A stretch of DNA of 64,000 nucleotides, from contig JAIUPT010000013.1 of assembly GCA_022315425.1 (NCBI GenBank), positions 1,178,001-1,242,000 of the forward strand. The letters are read 5' to 3'. Numbering within the stretch: position 1 is the first letter of the stretch; every line of letters begins with the position of its first letter. Of the stretch, positions 11,571-22,510 are shown one piece after another. Both the position numbers and the translations under genes were made by a program. A model generated the notes under the pieces. The model did not search any database, had not been told where the DNA came from, and was given only the letters and a program-made list of their open reading frames with translations. The DNA is from Pseudevernia furfuracea (lineage: Eukaryota; Ascomycota; Lecanoromycetes; Lecanorales; Parmeliaceae).

Positions 11571-13553
11571 ATGCTCAGGACTGCTTCTGTCCCGGCAGAT
11601 AGCTCATCATATCTAGAGTTAAGCCACCTAATACTCTTGGTCTTTGAAGCGGTACTTGGCATGGCATGTATCAGTTTACCAGGGTATATATTGGCGAGGA
11701 GAGGCATGTTTGATGCCGACATGCAAAAATTCGTGGCCAGCTTGACCCTATTTCTTTTCACTCCCTGCTTGAGTACGTCTTCCGCGGCAAACCGTTCTTA
11801 CTCCAATTGACTTCCACTTACAGTCTTCGACAACCTTGCATCCCAAATAACATTAGACAAACTGAAAGATTTGTCAATTATTCTCTTCATCTTTGCGTTT
11901 CAGACCGTCGTGTCCTATCTTTGTTCCATCGCAACATCAAAGCTTTTCGGGTTCAAAAAGCGACCACGAAACTTTGTAGTGGCCATGGCTGTTTGCCCTC
12001 CCCCTTTTGAACGTCGTCAAAGCGGTCCGCATGCTTACGGGATTTTCCCAGGTCTTCGGAAATTCGACTTCGGTCCCATTGTCCTTGGTTACTTCCCTGT
12101 CTCAGACTTTGCAAGGGCTCCGATGGAATGAAGTGCCTGGTGATAACGCCCAAAAGGTTGCCGCTCGAGGCATTCTGTACCTTCTCATCTTCCAGCAACT
12201 CGGGCTCTTCTTGCGGTGGAGCTGGGGATACAACGTTCTGCTGGCGCCGCCGTATAAATTCGAAGAGGAAGGCGATTATGCTGATTCCACAACCGAGCAA
12301 GGCCAAGGGGTTTACCGAGATGAACCTGAACAAGAGCAGGAACGAGAGCAGGAAGAATGGCAGGAACAAGGGCAGGAACATTGGCAGGGACAAGAGCAGG
12401 GACAAGAGGACGGTCTCACACGATGGGGAAGCAACGGCACCCGATATTCGTTTCTGCATCGAGTTCGAAACGGGAGCATAGACGCCACAAATGATGGGAC
12501 TCCGAGATATAGAAGAGAGTCTCATACTGAGTCCGACCTTGCATCAGAGCCCATGATTCGGCATCATCGCGTGTCTTCGGTATCAGAAGCAGTGCCAACG
12601 GCCGAGATCAGATCATACCCAACCGCTGAATCGCAAGTAGCTCCTGCAGCTATCATCGTGATGAATACGGGTGGGACGGATGGCAGTAGAACAGCTGGTT
12701 CGAGCATGACTGCAGGTGAGACGGATGGCAGTACAACATCTGGTTCGAGCACAGGGCCACCCACTTCTCAAATCGACCGACAATCGGCGACTGGTCCGAA
12801 GAGATGGTCACTTGGTATAAGGGAATCGGTACAACGAGGCGTCAGCAGAGTCTTTACTTGGTTGCGCATCGTCTCGGATAAGATATTCGGCCTGCTACCG
12901 CATCCAGTGCGAAGGGTCATCACCAAGGTCTTCACAGGCACCCGTTCTTTCTTACGCGGGCTTTGGGACTTCATGAATCCTCCTCTGTTTGCAATCCTAC
13001 TAGCTATCCTCGTCGCCTCGGTGCCTTCCCTGCAAAAACTTTTTTTTTCTGAAGGAAACTTTGTCAAGAACTCCATCACCCGGGCGATCAGCCAAAGTGG
13101 AGACGTCGCCATTCCGCTCATTTTGGTTGTCCTCGGGGCGAATTTGGCCAAGAATACCCTCGCGGAGGAGCCGAAGCACTCAGTAGGTAGTAACGAAGCA
13201 GAAAACAGAAAATTGTTGATTGCCTCTCTCGTCAGTCGGATGTTGCTGCCGACAATCGTGATGGTTCCCCTGTTGGCTTTGGTCGCCAAGAAACTCACCA
13301 TCAGCATATTGGGGGATCCTATTTTCATCGTCGTCTGTTTTCTTCTCTCGGGGGCTCCTAGTGCCCTTCAGCTCGCTCAGATCTGTCAGATCCATGTCGG
13401 AGCTTCTGTTTCAAAGTTATGTCGTGTGGTACGTATCCATCGGCATTTGTGCGAAATCACTTACTGATCGTTGAACTTTCTTGCAGGATCTTTCCCTCAA
13501 CCTTGGTCCTTGTGGTGTGCGCTTTGAAAGTTGTTGAATGGGCTGCAAACTAG
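11571..13553 (+). CDS. PIN-like / auxin efflux carrier-type membrane transporter, frameshifted near the C-terminus
   Basis: A membrane transporter of the Mem_trans (auxin efflux carrier-like; yeast Ecm3-type) family. Exons: 11571-11772, 11824-11990, 12052 onward; introns of 51 and 61 bp have good GT-AG ends. The N-terminal half has conserved helices (LPGYILARRGMFDAD; FTPCLIFDNLASQITL; VFGNSTSVPLSLV). A long hydrophilic loop follows with an E/Q-rich tract (12320-12415) and a 45-bp tandem repeat (12675-12751), then the C-terminal helices (FAILLAILVASVPSLQKLFF; PLILVVLGANLAKNTL). At LQLAQICQ (about 13380) the frame runs on to a stop at 13467, whereas the expected end, MSELLFQSYVVW and, after a further intron (about 13425-13487), IFPSTLVLVVCALKVVEW, lies in another frame up to 13553. 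About seven expected residues are also missing at the junction. The frame break could be inactivation or an assembly error. The start at 11571 is the best of several ATGs. Confidence 0.8.
12675..12751 (+). repeat. 45-bp imperfect tandem repeat in the transporter loop
   Basis: Two units starting GACGGATGGCAGTA lie 45 bases apart (12675 and 12720). They encode related Gly/Ser/Thr-rich peptides (TDGSRTAGSS and TDGSTTSGSS) in frame in the cytosolic loop, so copy changes would keep the frame. Confidence 0.7.
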
Positions 13554-13794
13554 ACTAGCTGTTTTGGCGATGCGGCTAAGCCGAATGAGTCCCCGGCGGC
13601 CCTCCGAGGGGTTGGGTGCGATAAACATCGTCGATGGTGGAGTTTTTTGCACCTCGTCAATTAGGGATGAGGGCTACACAGGGGTAAAGGGGGAACAGGG
13701 AAATTCAACAGAACAACACTTGCTTGCAGGGTCTCGACATCACTTGTAGCAAGAGTTGGATCTGCATTGAGTACCTATTACTGCTCACACCCTC

Positions 13795-14706
13795 CTAGGA
13801 CTTATATAGTTGTTGCGGATTGGTGACCCACATCCTCTGCCATTGATCATCAGAAAGCCATCGACTCAAGGACTGAATCCAAGCCTTATTGTCGACTTGT
13901 TGAAAACACTCAACGGCGCCGGAATCCTTCCCAATACGGGTGTCGTGCCTCTGTGTGTGCGGCCAATCGCTTCCCCATAGGACTCGCTCAAGGTTTGCCT
14001 CGGTCATGGACCGAACGTGCTCCTCGAGATCGTCGTAGGCATGCTTGAGATCTGAGCAGCGATATGGCGCCGAGAGCTTGATCCATACGTTTCCGTCCCG
14101 CAGAGCTCCCAACAGCTCGGCAAAGCCTTCCGACTCATTCGAGGGCGTTGTGTCTCCCTTCTGCATGCTTTGCCCCGGGACAAGCCCAAAGTGATCCACT
14201 ACGAGGGGAAAGGAAAGGATAGACGCTGTTTTCCTCAGTCGGCCCCAGAACTCGAGGTGAGGTTGCTGGATCTGAATACTCCAACGGCCCTTCCCCCATT
14301 GATCTAATCGTGTAGCCGTGGACTCGATTAACGAGACCTGCCGTTCCAGATCATGCATAGCCCCATGCTTGAAGAAGTCTAGTCTGACGGATCGAATCCC
14401 AGCGGCGTGGTAAGTGTCGAGCAAGTCGTCCGTCGTAGTCTCCACATCCAAGACGCAGATACCACGCGCTTGGCCCCGAAAGTAGTCGAGATAGTGTAAC
14501 AGAGATGTGCAATCAGATCCATAAGATAGCCCATGAGTGACACATATATAATCCAGCCCGAGAGAGGTCTTGAATCGCCGAAATTCCTCAAGCGTCGCCG
14601 GCGCTGGAGTGAAGTGGCGGTCAGACGCAAATGGAAACCTGTCAGGTTCAAAGATATGGAAATGTGTGTCCCATGCGCCTGGAGGAATTGTTCGATCCAT
14701 TTGCAA
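13795..14706 (-). CDS. Amidohydrolase (2-pyrone-4,6-dicarboxylate lactonase-like, Amidohydro_2 family)
   Basis: A single-exon protein of 303 aa with the TIM-barrel amidohydrolase signatures: DTHFHIF near residue 13 (metal-binding HxH), VVDHFG near residue 170, and LWGSDWPHT near residue 245 (catalytic Asp). The family includes metal-dependent hydrolases that open lactones such as 2-pyrone-4,6-dicarboxylate. Substrate cannot be told from sequence. The length fits the family. It is convergent with the upstream transporter gene and stands alone, with no visible pathway partner. Confidence 0.88.
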   Translation of the reverse strand: MQMDRTIPPGAWDTHFHIFEPDRFPFASDRHFTPAPATLEEFRRFKTSLGLDYICVTHGLSYGSDCTSLLHYLDYFRGQARGICVLDVETTTDDLLDTYHAAGIRSVRLDFFKHGAMHDLERQVSLIESTATRLDQWGKGRWSIQIQQPHLEFWGRLRKTASILSFPLVVDHFGLVPGQSMQKGDTTPSNESEGFAELLGALRDGNVWIKLSAPYRCSDLKHAYDDLEEHVRSMTEANLERVLWGSDWPHTQRHDTRIGKDSGAVECFQQVDNKAWIQSLSRWLSDDQWQRMWVTNPQQLYKS

Positions 14707-15421
14707 GAAAGGCTCAGGGATATCTGGACTTCAAAAAATTCAAGGTCCTGTGAGGTAGCTGTAGCCTAAATCAATGACTCAACGGTCTGCGGTCGATACT
14801 CTACTGATCGATGGTGAAACGATGAGGGAAGTTTGTAGGTGTCATTCAGCCCTCTCTTTTGTGTGGTGCGGTACACTCTGTTTTAAGCGACTTGCAAAAG
14901 AAAGATGCGCGAATATTCAGGCCAGGCTCAATAGAAAGAAGTCGTTAAGACCGCTACTAGCGCTGTCCATGCCACGAGACATGCTAGCCTAGAGTGAGGC
15001 TAAGGCTGAAGCTGCATGCCATCTTGCGCCGGATAGAACCTTGAGGCTCAAGTATCAACTCACGTAGATCTATTCGGATGCAGGTACATATCGCAAGATC
15101 AAAGCCTAAGTCTGGCAGAGGCAGAGGAAATTGAAACAATCGTTTCGACTGCTTGGTATGTGCCACAGGAAGACTTCCAAACGGTCTGTGGTGAAAGCCT
15201 TCAGCCTGCATAGGGCTTGTAGATTGCTAGGGTATGCATTCCGCCAAGACGTACAGCCGTAGGTTTCGAGAATGGTGCAAGGAGTAAACAATGTGAGTAA
15301 GTGAGTGACTGCGTAAAGAGCAGCTGTCAACACTGAGCTGAGACTAGCGCCACGTGAATTTCCTTACCTTAAGGTAGGCTTGTATCTTCACCTAACACGA
15401 AACATTCTCTTCTCCCTTTCC
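14707..15421. other. Intergenic, no gene seen
   Basis: No open frame with recognisable protein character on either strand. It serves as the divergent upstream region of the amidohydrolase (minus) and the secreted protein gene (plus). Confidence 0.4.
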
Positions 15422-15424
15422 TTT

Positions 15425-15477
<53 letters not shown>

Positions 15478-15478
15478 T
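15422..15478 (+). repeat. Hexanucleotide microsatellite (TTTCAC)n
   Basis: About nine near-perfect TTTCAC units run from 15422 to 15478, ending about 110 bp upstream of the ATG of the secreted-protein gene at 15587, in its probable 5' UTR or core promoter. The strand is pyrimidine-rich, and copy number could vary between strains. Confidence 0.9.
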
Positions 15479-15586
15479 ACAATTCAAATACTTACACTCT
15501 ACTACACCACTCAATTACCTCCATCTCTTACATCCAATCCAATTCAACCCATTTTACTCCGATCCTCACACCAAACACCACCCAAC

Positions 15587-16505
15587 ATGCATCTTTCACT
15601 CATCATCCTCACCACCAGCGCCGCTGCTCTAGCAAACGCTCAAGTCGTCTTGTACTCCCGCCTCTACCCCCCTCAACAACCACCAAAAGCTAACCTCACC
15701 CCCCTGCCACAGCAACACCAGCACAGACCAATTCGTCTGCCCCTCCACCCCAGCCAACGGCTCCTACTGCACCGGCCCGTCCCTAAGCTCCAACATCATC
15801 ATCCGCTGCACCGGCATCGTTGGCCAAGCCGGAAACTGCAATGACAAGTAAACCCCCCCCCCCTTCCGCCGTCTTCACTGCATCTCTCGCTAACACCCCA
15901 TCCATCCAGTCTCGCCGGAGTGGCGCCAATCGGCGTCAAAGAGTTCGCACCATGTAAATCCCCCCTGCCCCCACTGCTCCCATCACGCAATCACCCCCCA
16001 ACACCTAACCGCCCATCACACAGGTTACGAATCCGCCCCCACCGCCGGCGACGCCGCCTGCTCCTACGGCGGAACCGTCTACCCGGACAATGGACCCAGC
16101 TTCCCAGTTCCCGGCCCCGGCAACAACAACAACACCACCAACACCAACACCAACATCACCACCACCACCACCTCCGCGCCCTTGACCGCAACCAACAACC
16201 TAACCCTTCCACTCTCCACCTCCTCCTCCTCCTCCTCCTCTTCTCCTCCCGCCCCAGCCCTAACCGCCTACACCGCCCTCGCCGACCTCAACGCCCCCCC
16301 AAGCGCACGCTACCCGATCCCCAGCGCAAGCAGCAATGGCACCAGCACCGCCGCAGCAGCAGCAGCGAGTGGGACCGTCGTTGGCGGGAGCGCGCCGCGC
16401 AAGGGTGCCGCGTTCACCGGGGCCGCCGGGAGGATGGGGGGCTCTCTCGGTGCGAGTCTGGTCGCGGGCGCGGCCGCGTTCGGGGGGGCGCTGCTGCGCC
16501 TTTAG
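15587..16505 (+). CDS. Small secreted, Ser/Thr-rich, probably GPI-anchored protein
   Basis: Four exons (15587-15651, 15713-15847, 15910-15953, 16024-16505) with consistent phases give 241 aa. Residues 1-19 form a signal peptide (MHLSLIILTTSAAALANAQ). A compact cysteine-bearing domain follows with FVCPST, YCTGPSL, IIRCTGIVGQAGNC, GVKEFAPCYE and ACSYGGTVYP. Then comes a long Asn/Thr/Ser/Ala low-complexity stalk and a C-terminal small-residue hydrophobic tail ending ALLRL, as in GPI-anchor signals. Unidentified family; likely at the cell surface or wall. The gene is very C-rich on its coding strand compared with its neighbours. The splice sites were chosen because they restore one frame through all the Cys motifs. 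Confidence 0.72.
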
Positions 16506-17069
16506 CGAGATTCTCGGGACCCCGGGCCGGCGTTTTGACTGGAGGAAGCTCTCTCTCTGGCTGGCTATGATGGGCTGGGCCTGGATGGTGGGGGAATGGG
16601 GGGTGTGGTGCTCATACAGTAAATTGCTCCATATGCACACACACACACACTGGCAAAAGTCTTGCTAGCATTCAGTAGCGGTTGCAAGCAATACTTCTTT
16701 CGCTGGGCAGTTCGTGCCAGTCTCTTTCGATAAAAGCTTGCGCATGCAGTTAAAAATTCACTCACGCTTATCAAGCATGCGTGCCTGCACGATTGGGAAA
16801 ATGACTCCTATAGGAAAGCGCTATTGATGCAATGCTAACCTCCAACAGCTATGCTCAAAGAATCCTGTTGCTCCACAAGGGTATATTGGGGTGTACAACA
16901 CCCCGGTGTAGAAACGGATCGACGCCATCAAACATGCACCAACACCGACAGCGTGCTCGGCACGGTACGGTGTTTCCCAAGAACGCCGTTTGCTATGTAC
17001 ATTTCCTACTCCCTTCCTCGTTCATAATCATCTCAACTGACCCGGGACTGCTTCGTCGCCTATTATTGC
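16506..17069. other. 3' intergenic region with a short (CA)n tract
   Basis: No gene seen. A CA dinucleotide tract lies at 16636-16651. The region separates the convergent secreted-protein and DYRK-kinase genes. Confidence 0.5.
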
Positions 17070-20000
17070 TCAGCAATGCTGTGTGAAACTCAAAAAAAGA
17101 GACGGGGAGCGGTAACTCACCATGCTCGCTGCAGCTGCAGCCGCCCCTAGGTCCATACCTTTACTAGTTCCCATATTACGCGGCGTGCTTGCGACCCTCG
17201 GTAGCGCGCTCCCTTGTACCGCAGCTCCATTGAGCGTCCTCTTCACGCCGTTGCCGTTCGTTTGTGGCCCAGTCATAGTTGAAAGCCTCTTCGGAGCTGC
17301 TGTAGTGGCGGCAGATTTGATGGGTGATTGGTTATTGTTGATGCTAGTGTTGGTGATATCGCGGTTACGAACAGCGGTGCCATTTTTGAAGCTGGTAGCG
17401 GGAGGCTCGGGCAGCGGGCGCGTGCTGGCCGGTGTTTGGGTTATGGAGTTGTAGCGTTTTATGGGCGAGGATGTCTGTTGTGAGGGAGCCGTGCGAGGAC
17501 GAGCGGTAGATTTCGTGGTTTTGCCGGAAATGAACTCGTGCTGGATAGCTTCGTCAGGCTTAAGGCGACGATCGGGGTCCCACCGGAGGCAGCGAGTGAT
17601 GAAGTCGAGGAAGGCTTCATCTTCGCACTTAAGCGCTGCTTGGAGAGACTTGCTGCTTGGGCGGCGGCGTTTGCCCTTTGTCGAAACAGTAAGCCGTGGT
17701 TTGCCAAGCGAGTCAAAGAAAATCTTCTTGCGAGTCGACTTTTCGATGAGATGCTTTTCAGGCGGGCCGAAAACTTCCATTATGCAAGCTAATTGCTCTT
17801 GCTCGTTCTCGCCGGGAAAGATAGGATACCCTGTGAGGAGCTCGGCGAGGATACAGCCTAGTGACCACATGTCTATCGGCATGCCATATGTCATGCCCAG
17901 AATGACTTCGGGAGACCGGTAGAAGCGAGACTGTATGTAAGTATACACCTTTTCGTTTTCGAGGCAGCTGGAGCCGAAGTCGATGACCTTGATTTCTGAG
18001 TGAGCAGGATGCGCCAGGAGCACATTCTCAGGTTTCAGGTCGCAATGAATGACTTTGTGACCTTTCAAAAGAACGAGACTGCTCAATAGTTGCTTAGCAA
18101 AACGCCTGATGAGCTTTAATGAGAACCCTCTGAACTCGTGAGCCTTAATGAACTCGTAGAGATTCATGCCTAGAAGCTCAGTCGAGATGCACAGATGGCC
18201 GCGGAAGTAGAAACTCTGCACGAAATTGACCATGCTATGTTTGCTTTGAGGATCCTGATGCGTGCATTAGTATTGAGAAACGGCGTTTAGTGTTGCATGA
18301 ACTCACCCATTCTCTCAGCTTCTGCAGAATGTCGACCTCGACAAGAGCTTGTTGATGGAACCTCTTCTTGTTTCTTATGATCTTGATAGCCACCAAAACA
18401 CCTGTCTTGTGATCTATGCAGCGCACGACTTGTCCAAAACTGCCTTTCCCAAGGATGTCGACGATCTCATAACGGTAAGCTAGATGATCACCATTCACGA
18501 TGTTATAATCTCCTCGGTCATCGTCATATCCAAAATTGGCCACGTCTGCACTCAAGTCTCCGACATGCTTCTGAGCATCCTGCGTACCACAGAAATAAAC
18601 GTCCTTGTAGTCCACTATCTCGCCACGCTCAAATATGTTGAGAGACGCCATTCGCAACGCTGAATTGGGTGACACTCTCTCTTTCGCAGTGGCCCTTCGC
18701 CTCAAATCATCGACCTCTTTGGCAGCCTTCTCGGTCTCTTTCCGTTTCGATGCTAATTTCCTCATTTCTTCCTCCGCCGACAGATCATCACGGTCGAGCT
18801 GCGTCTCCATGGTCTTAGCTTCGCGCAAGAAATCCTTCAAACTCAAAGAGTTGTGAATCGGTGCTCCTTCAAGAGCGGCCCTGGCTGTTCTTTTTGAATT
18901 TGCAGCAGGCGTCTCTGAAGGTCTGGGATCTTTGTTGGGATTTTCAGCAGTATCCAAAGTACTGCTCCTGATCCGGTCATGCTGCATCTTAATACTGGAA
19001 TTAGAGATGTTCCTTGTGGCTCGCGATTGGATGCTTGTCTGGCTCGGACTAGGGCTGGGAAGAAGGGGACCATTCCAGGTGGCAGAAGCAGGGAGTTTAG
19101 GCGGAGGCATGTCATCATGCTTTGGCGGCTTTGGCGGTAAATCTGGATCTCTCTCTGCTGCTGTCTGCGCTTTCGAAGCGCTTCGCTTGCGTGTCAAGCT
19201 CAACTTGCGGCGGAGAGAGCTGCCAAAAGAAGTTGTGCCAGCATCGACAGGGCTTGTGGTGTCCATGCTTGATGCATCGTCCTTGGAGGCTTTTCTGGGC
19301 TTCTGCAAGCGTGGACCAGTCAATCGAGTCGGCCTTGCATCGGCGCCGATGTCGAAGGTATTCGATTTCTCAAGTCCATAGCCATATTCGCCACTTGATT
19401 TGGGTAATGAAGAAGAGACAAAAGGGGACATGGCTGTACGGCTAGCGGATAAGGCAAACGAGTCGGAAGGGGTTGGAACGGCGGTACTCGAGCTACTGAC
19501 GTCACGATAAGGAGCTTCTGGCCTCATGTTGTAATGGGAACTACTGCTTCGTATCTGTGCTGGCATTGGCGCATTGTCGTCGTCGTAGCAGCCTCTCGAG
19601 AAGCTAGCCTTAGACGCAGTCATTGGTGTGGTCGGTATTGCTCTGGCACCGAGTTTGGGTGGTGGAGTTACGGCTCCCTTGTTCTTTGCAGCCGCTGTTG
19701 CATCATGCAGAGCCGCAATTTTCGAAGCAGTCGAAGTGCTCAACGGAAGAAGATTCAGTGGTGGCAGTCTCAGCGGTTGCAAGGTTCGTTTATTTCCATT
19801 TTTCGTGTCATTTGGTCTCCTTTCTGTTGCAGGCTCTGCTCCACCATTCGTAGCCTGAATTTGATGCAATTCTCGGTCATTCTTATTATGTTCATGAACA
19901 GGTTGTGGGGGTACCACACCAGGAGTAGATGTGCTACTATTGAGACTGCTGGCGTCGTGGCCCTGGCTTGACTTACGCGTAGCAAAGAAAGGTGGTTGGT

Positions 20001-21778
20001 CATATTCCGTCTTCGGAGACTCGTAGGCTTTCGGTATTGCTGGGACTGGAGGAACAAACTCCTCGTCGCCTAGTGAGGAATTGTCAACCCGCGTCTTGGG
20101 CGTAGGCAGCCGCGAGGTCGAAAGGCTTTGGGAGATACGATGTGAGCCGGAAGAGGCTAGACAAGAGTTGTAGCTCGTGGTCGACGAATTTGAGACGCCT
20201 GAGCTATATGACTTACGATTGGGGTCTGGAGTCGTTCGAGAAGAAGTTGGTGTTTCACTCTTTCGTGGAATCACAGGGGGCGATGGGTTCGATGGAGGAT
20301 CAGCTTGGGGAGTGGGTGGCGTATATGGCATTGGTGGTGGATTTGGCATCATGGACATCCTCTTCAATCTGCGCGCATCAGTTGGACTGATTGTGCGCGC
20401 TCCTAAACCTGTGGCATGCGCACTGCCGGGCATCATGGAGACCCTCTTGTTGCTTGATGATGGAGTGTTCGATAATTGGAAACTTGGTCTCGCTGGTGAT
20501 CTGGCGGTACTGACTGGAGTCGACGGTGTCTGTTCAGGGGTGCCACTGGGGGTAAAAAATTGATCCTGTACAGATAATTTACTCGGAGGCGGTTGCATGG
20601 ATTTGGTCTTGTTGTGCCGGCCTGGCTGGAGACTGCGCCCTTCGGAGGCGTTTCGACTTGCTGCAGATTCCGGAGTGTCGACAGCAATGCTCGCTTCTCC
20701 AAGACCAGCTTGTGCTAGACTCGGCCTTCGATGTGGATGAGTAGTTCCTTCAAGATTCACGAGGACGCCAGGACCAACAGACTTTCGCGGCGAGCGTGTT
20801 GCACCTTCACCCGTAGTTGTAGTTGGAAAGTAAGTCTTGCGCCTAGCTCTTACTGATGCTGGACCGTTTGGAGGCGCCATGTTATCCGAATCTGCGACCT
20901 TTTGCCCTATTTGCTGTGTAGTACTATTGTGTCGACGCAGCGATGAGCCGTTGAGGCCATTTCGAGAGCTAAAAGCCGATGCGTCTGCGGTCTTTGCGGA
21001 TCCAGGGATGCCAGGTCGGGGAGCTGTTTGGGCGGATCCATTCGCGTTAATGGTCACGTCCTTTGAAGATCCACCAGGCGCCGGAAAAGAGGAAATGTCG
21101 GACCCATCGGAGACAATGCTAGTGTTCAAGTCGTCTAAATTGATCGGCGGGAGGAAATCAAAGGATCCAGATGACTGTGAAGTATCCCGTTTACTGGCAG
21201 TAGCTGTTGAGGCGAAACTGAATCTTGACGTATTGTTGATGGAGGATTGTCTGGAATGGGGCTCCTTTTGGGCATTGGACGCGAGTGTCCGTTGTGGAGC
21301 TTGTGGATTTGGAAGGCCGCTATGGACAAGCCTGAATAAGTCAACGAGCACTCACAAGCTGAAAGAGGAGGCGGGAGGGCTAGCTTCTCATACCGCTTTG
21401 ATGGAGACGCCTGCAGGGCGCTGGGTGCGTGCGAAGCCCTCTGCTCCCTGAATGTATGATCCCTAATTGAAGACTGCCTTCTTCTGGTTGTAGGTGTAGG
21501 AAACGGGTCAGGCCTGATGCCTGCTAAAGGTGTAGGCTCGGCTGGTCGCGAGGGTATCACACTGTTGGAAGAATCTTTCTGCAATCTCTTTGATGGGCGT
21601 CCTTCACCTAACCTGCCTGTTAGCAACGCTGTTTCATGCGGGCGGGTGCAGCTGCAGGTCTGCCGCTGTCAAGCTTACCACCAAAGCCGGACTCGGTTGT
21701 GGAGGCAGCATCTGGATTGCTCGGTGGCACGTTGTAAGTGTGCCAATTGGGATTGGGGACGCCCTCGACATTGGCCAT
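17070..21778 (-). CDS. DYRK-family protein kinase, Pom1-like
   Basis: Four coding exons: 21679-21778, 21394-21616, 18307-21331 and 17070-18254, separated by introns of 62, 62 and 52 bp that keep frame. The product is about 1510 aa. The first ~1000 residues are a low-complexity, Ser/Pro-rich regulatory region. The DYRK-homology box and kinase follow: YRYEIVDILGKGSFGQVV (P-loop), VAIKIIR (catalytic Lys), HCDLKPENVLL, DFGSSC, and the autophosphorylation YTYIQSRFYRSPE loop. A basic low-complexity tail ends the protein. Class II DYRKs such as fission-yeast Pom1 act in cell polarity and cell-size control at the cortex. Near the C-terminus an in-frame 42-bp segment (17079-17120, GTGAGT...CACAG) could be a very short intron or retained; both forms end at the same stop. 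Confidence 0.93.
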
Positions 21779-22510
21779 ATTCTGTCCACCACTCAACGTG
21801 TTCTGTATAGCTATGTGGCACCGGTACCGTCGGCGGTTGGCGGGCGAACCCCCCTAAAATCAACCGGTCGAAATAAGTGTCGGATCTGTTGAATTATCGT
21901 ATCAAACAGTCAAAGGACGCGCGGTTGGCCCAGCATATTGTCATCATTCGCCCATGTCCTTTGGCGTTTGTGGATCACGCCTTTGAACCGATAGCCTGGC
22001 GTGCAGGACCGAGTTGAGCTCAAAGGCTACCCGAATCCGAGCGAGATAGTGAAAGCAATTCCGAGTCGCTTTTGAGCAGTAGTGACGGTGTCGCCCTGAT
22101 AGTGGGATGTTGAGAGGATCGCCAATTCATTAATTCAAGGACTTAAGGAGCTTTTGCTGCAAGGATTTGTTACGCTTGCGGGATGAACAGGGGTACTAGG
22201 TACGCCCACGAATTAAAGTTCAGGGACCTCGAGAGGCTCGAAGACGGACACCTTTCACCGTTTCACCTTAAGTATGGACATGTCAAACATAAAATTGCTT
22301 CTAGGTCAGCATTATCTACACAGTTAAATACTCATATCCGCTATTTTGCCATTAAATCACGGGCAACTACCGCGATCCTTTCCATTGGCCTTCCAACACT
22401 TCGAGACAGGACTTCTATTACAACGCTACCAAATAACTTGAAGTCGCCATTTCGGCCCTGCGGTTCAGTGTGCTTCTTCAGAACCTTCTTGTGCGTCGAA
22501 AGCCCCCATA
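21779..22510. other. Divergent intergenic region between the DYRK kinase and the coiled-coil gene
   Basis: About 730 bp with no supported open frame. It must hold the promoters of both flanking genes and probably part of their 5' UTRs. No distinct regulatory motif was assigned. Confidence 0.5.

Noticed and set aside
12326..12525. Long minus-strand frame opposite the transporter loop
   Set aside because: It is the mirror of the E/Q-rich repeat codons, with no homology features of its own.
21332..21393. 24-bp intron suggested by GTGAGT...TTCAG in the DYRK gene
   Set aside because: Too short and wrong phase; the 62-bp intron from GTATGA keeps the frame.
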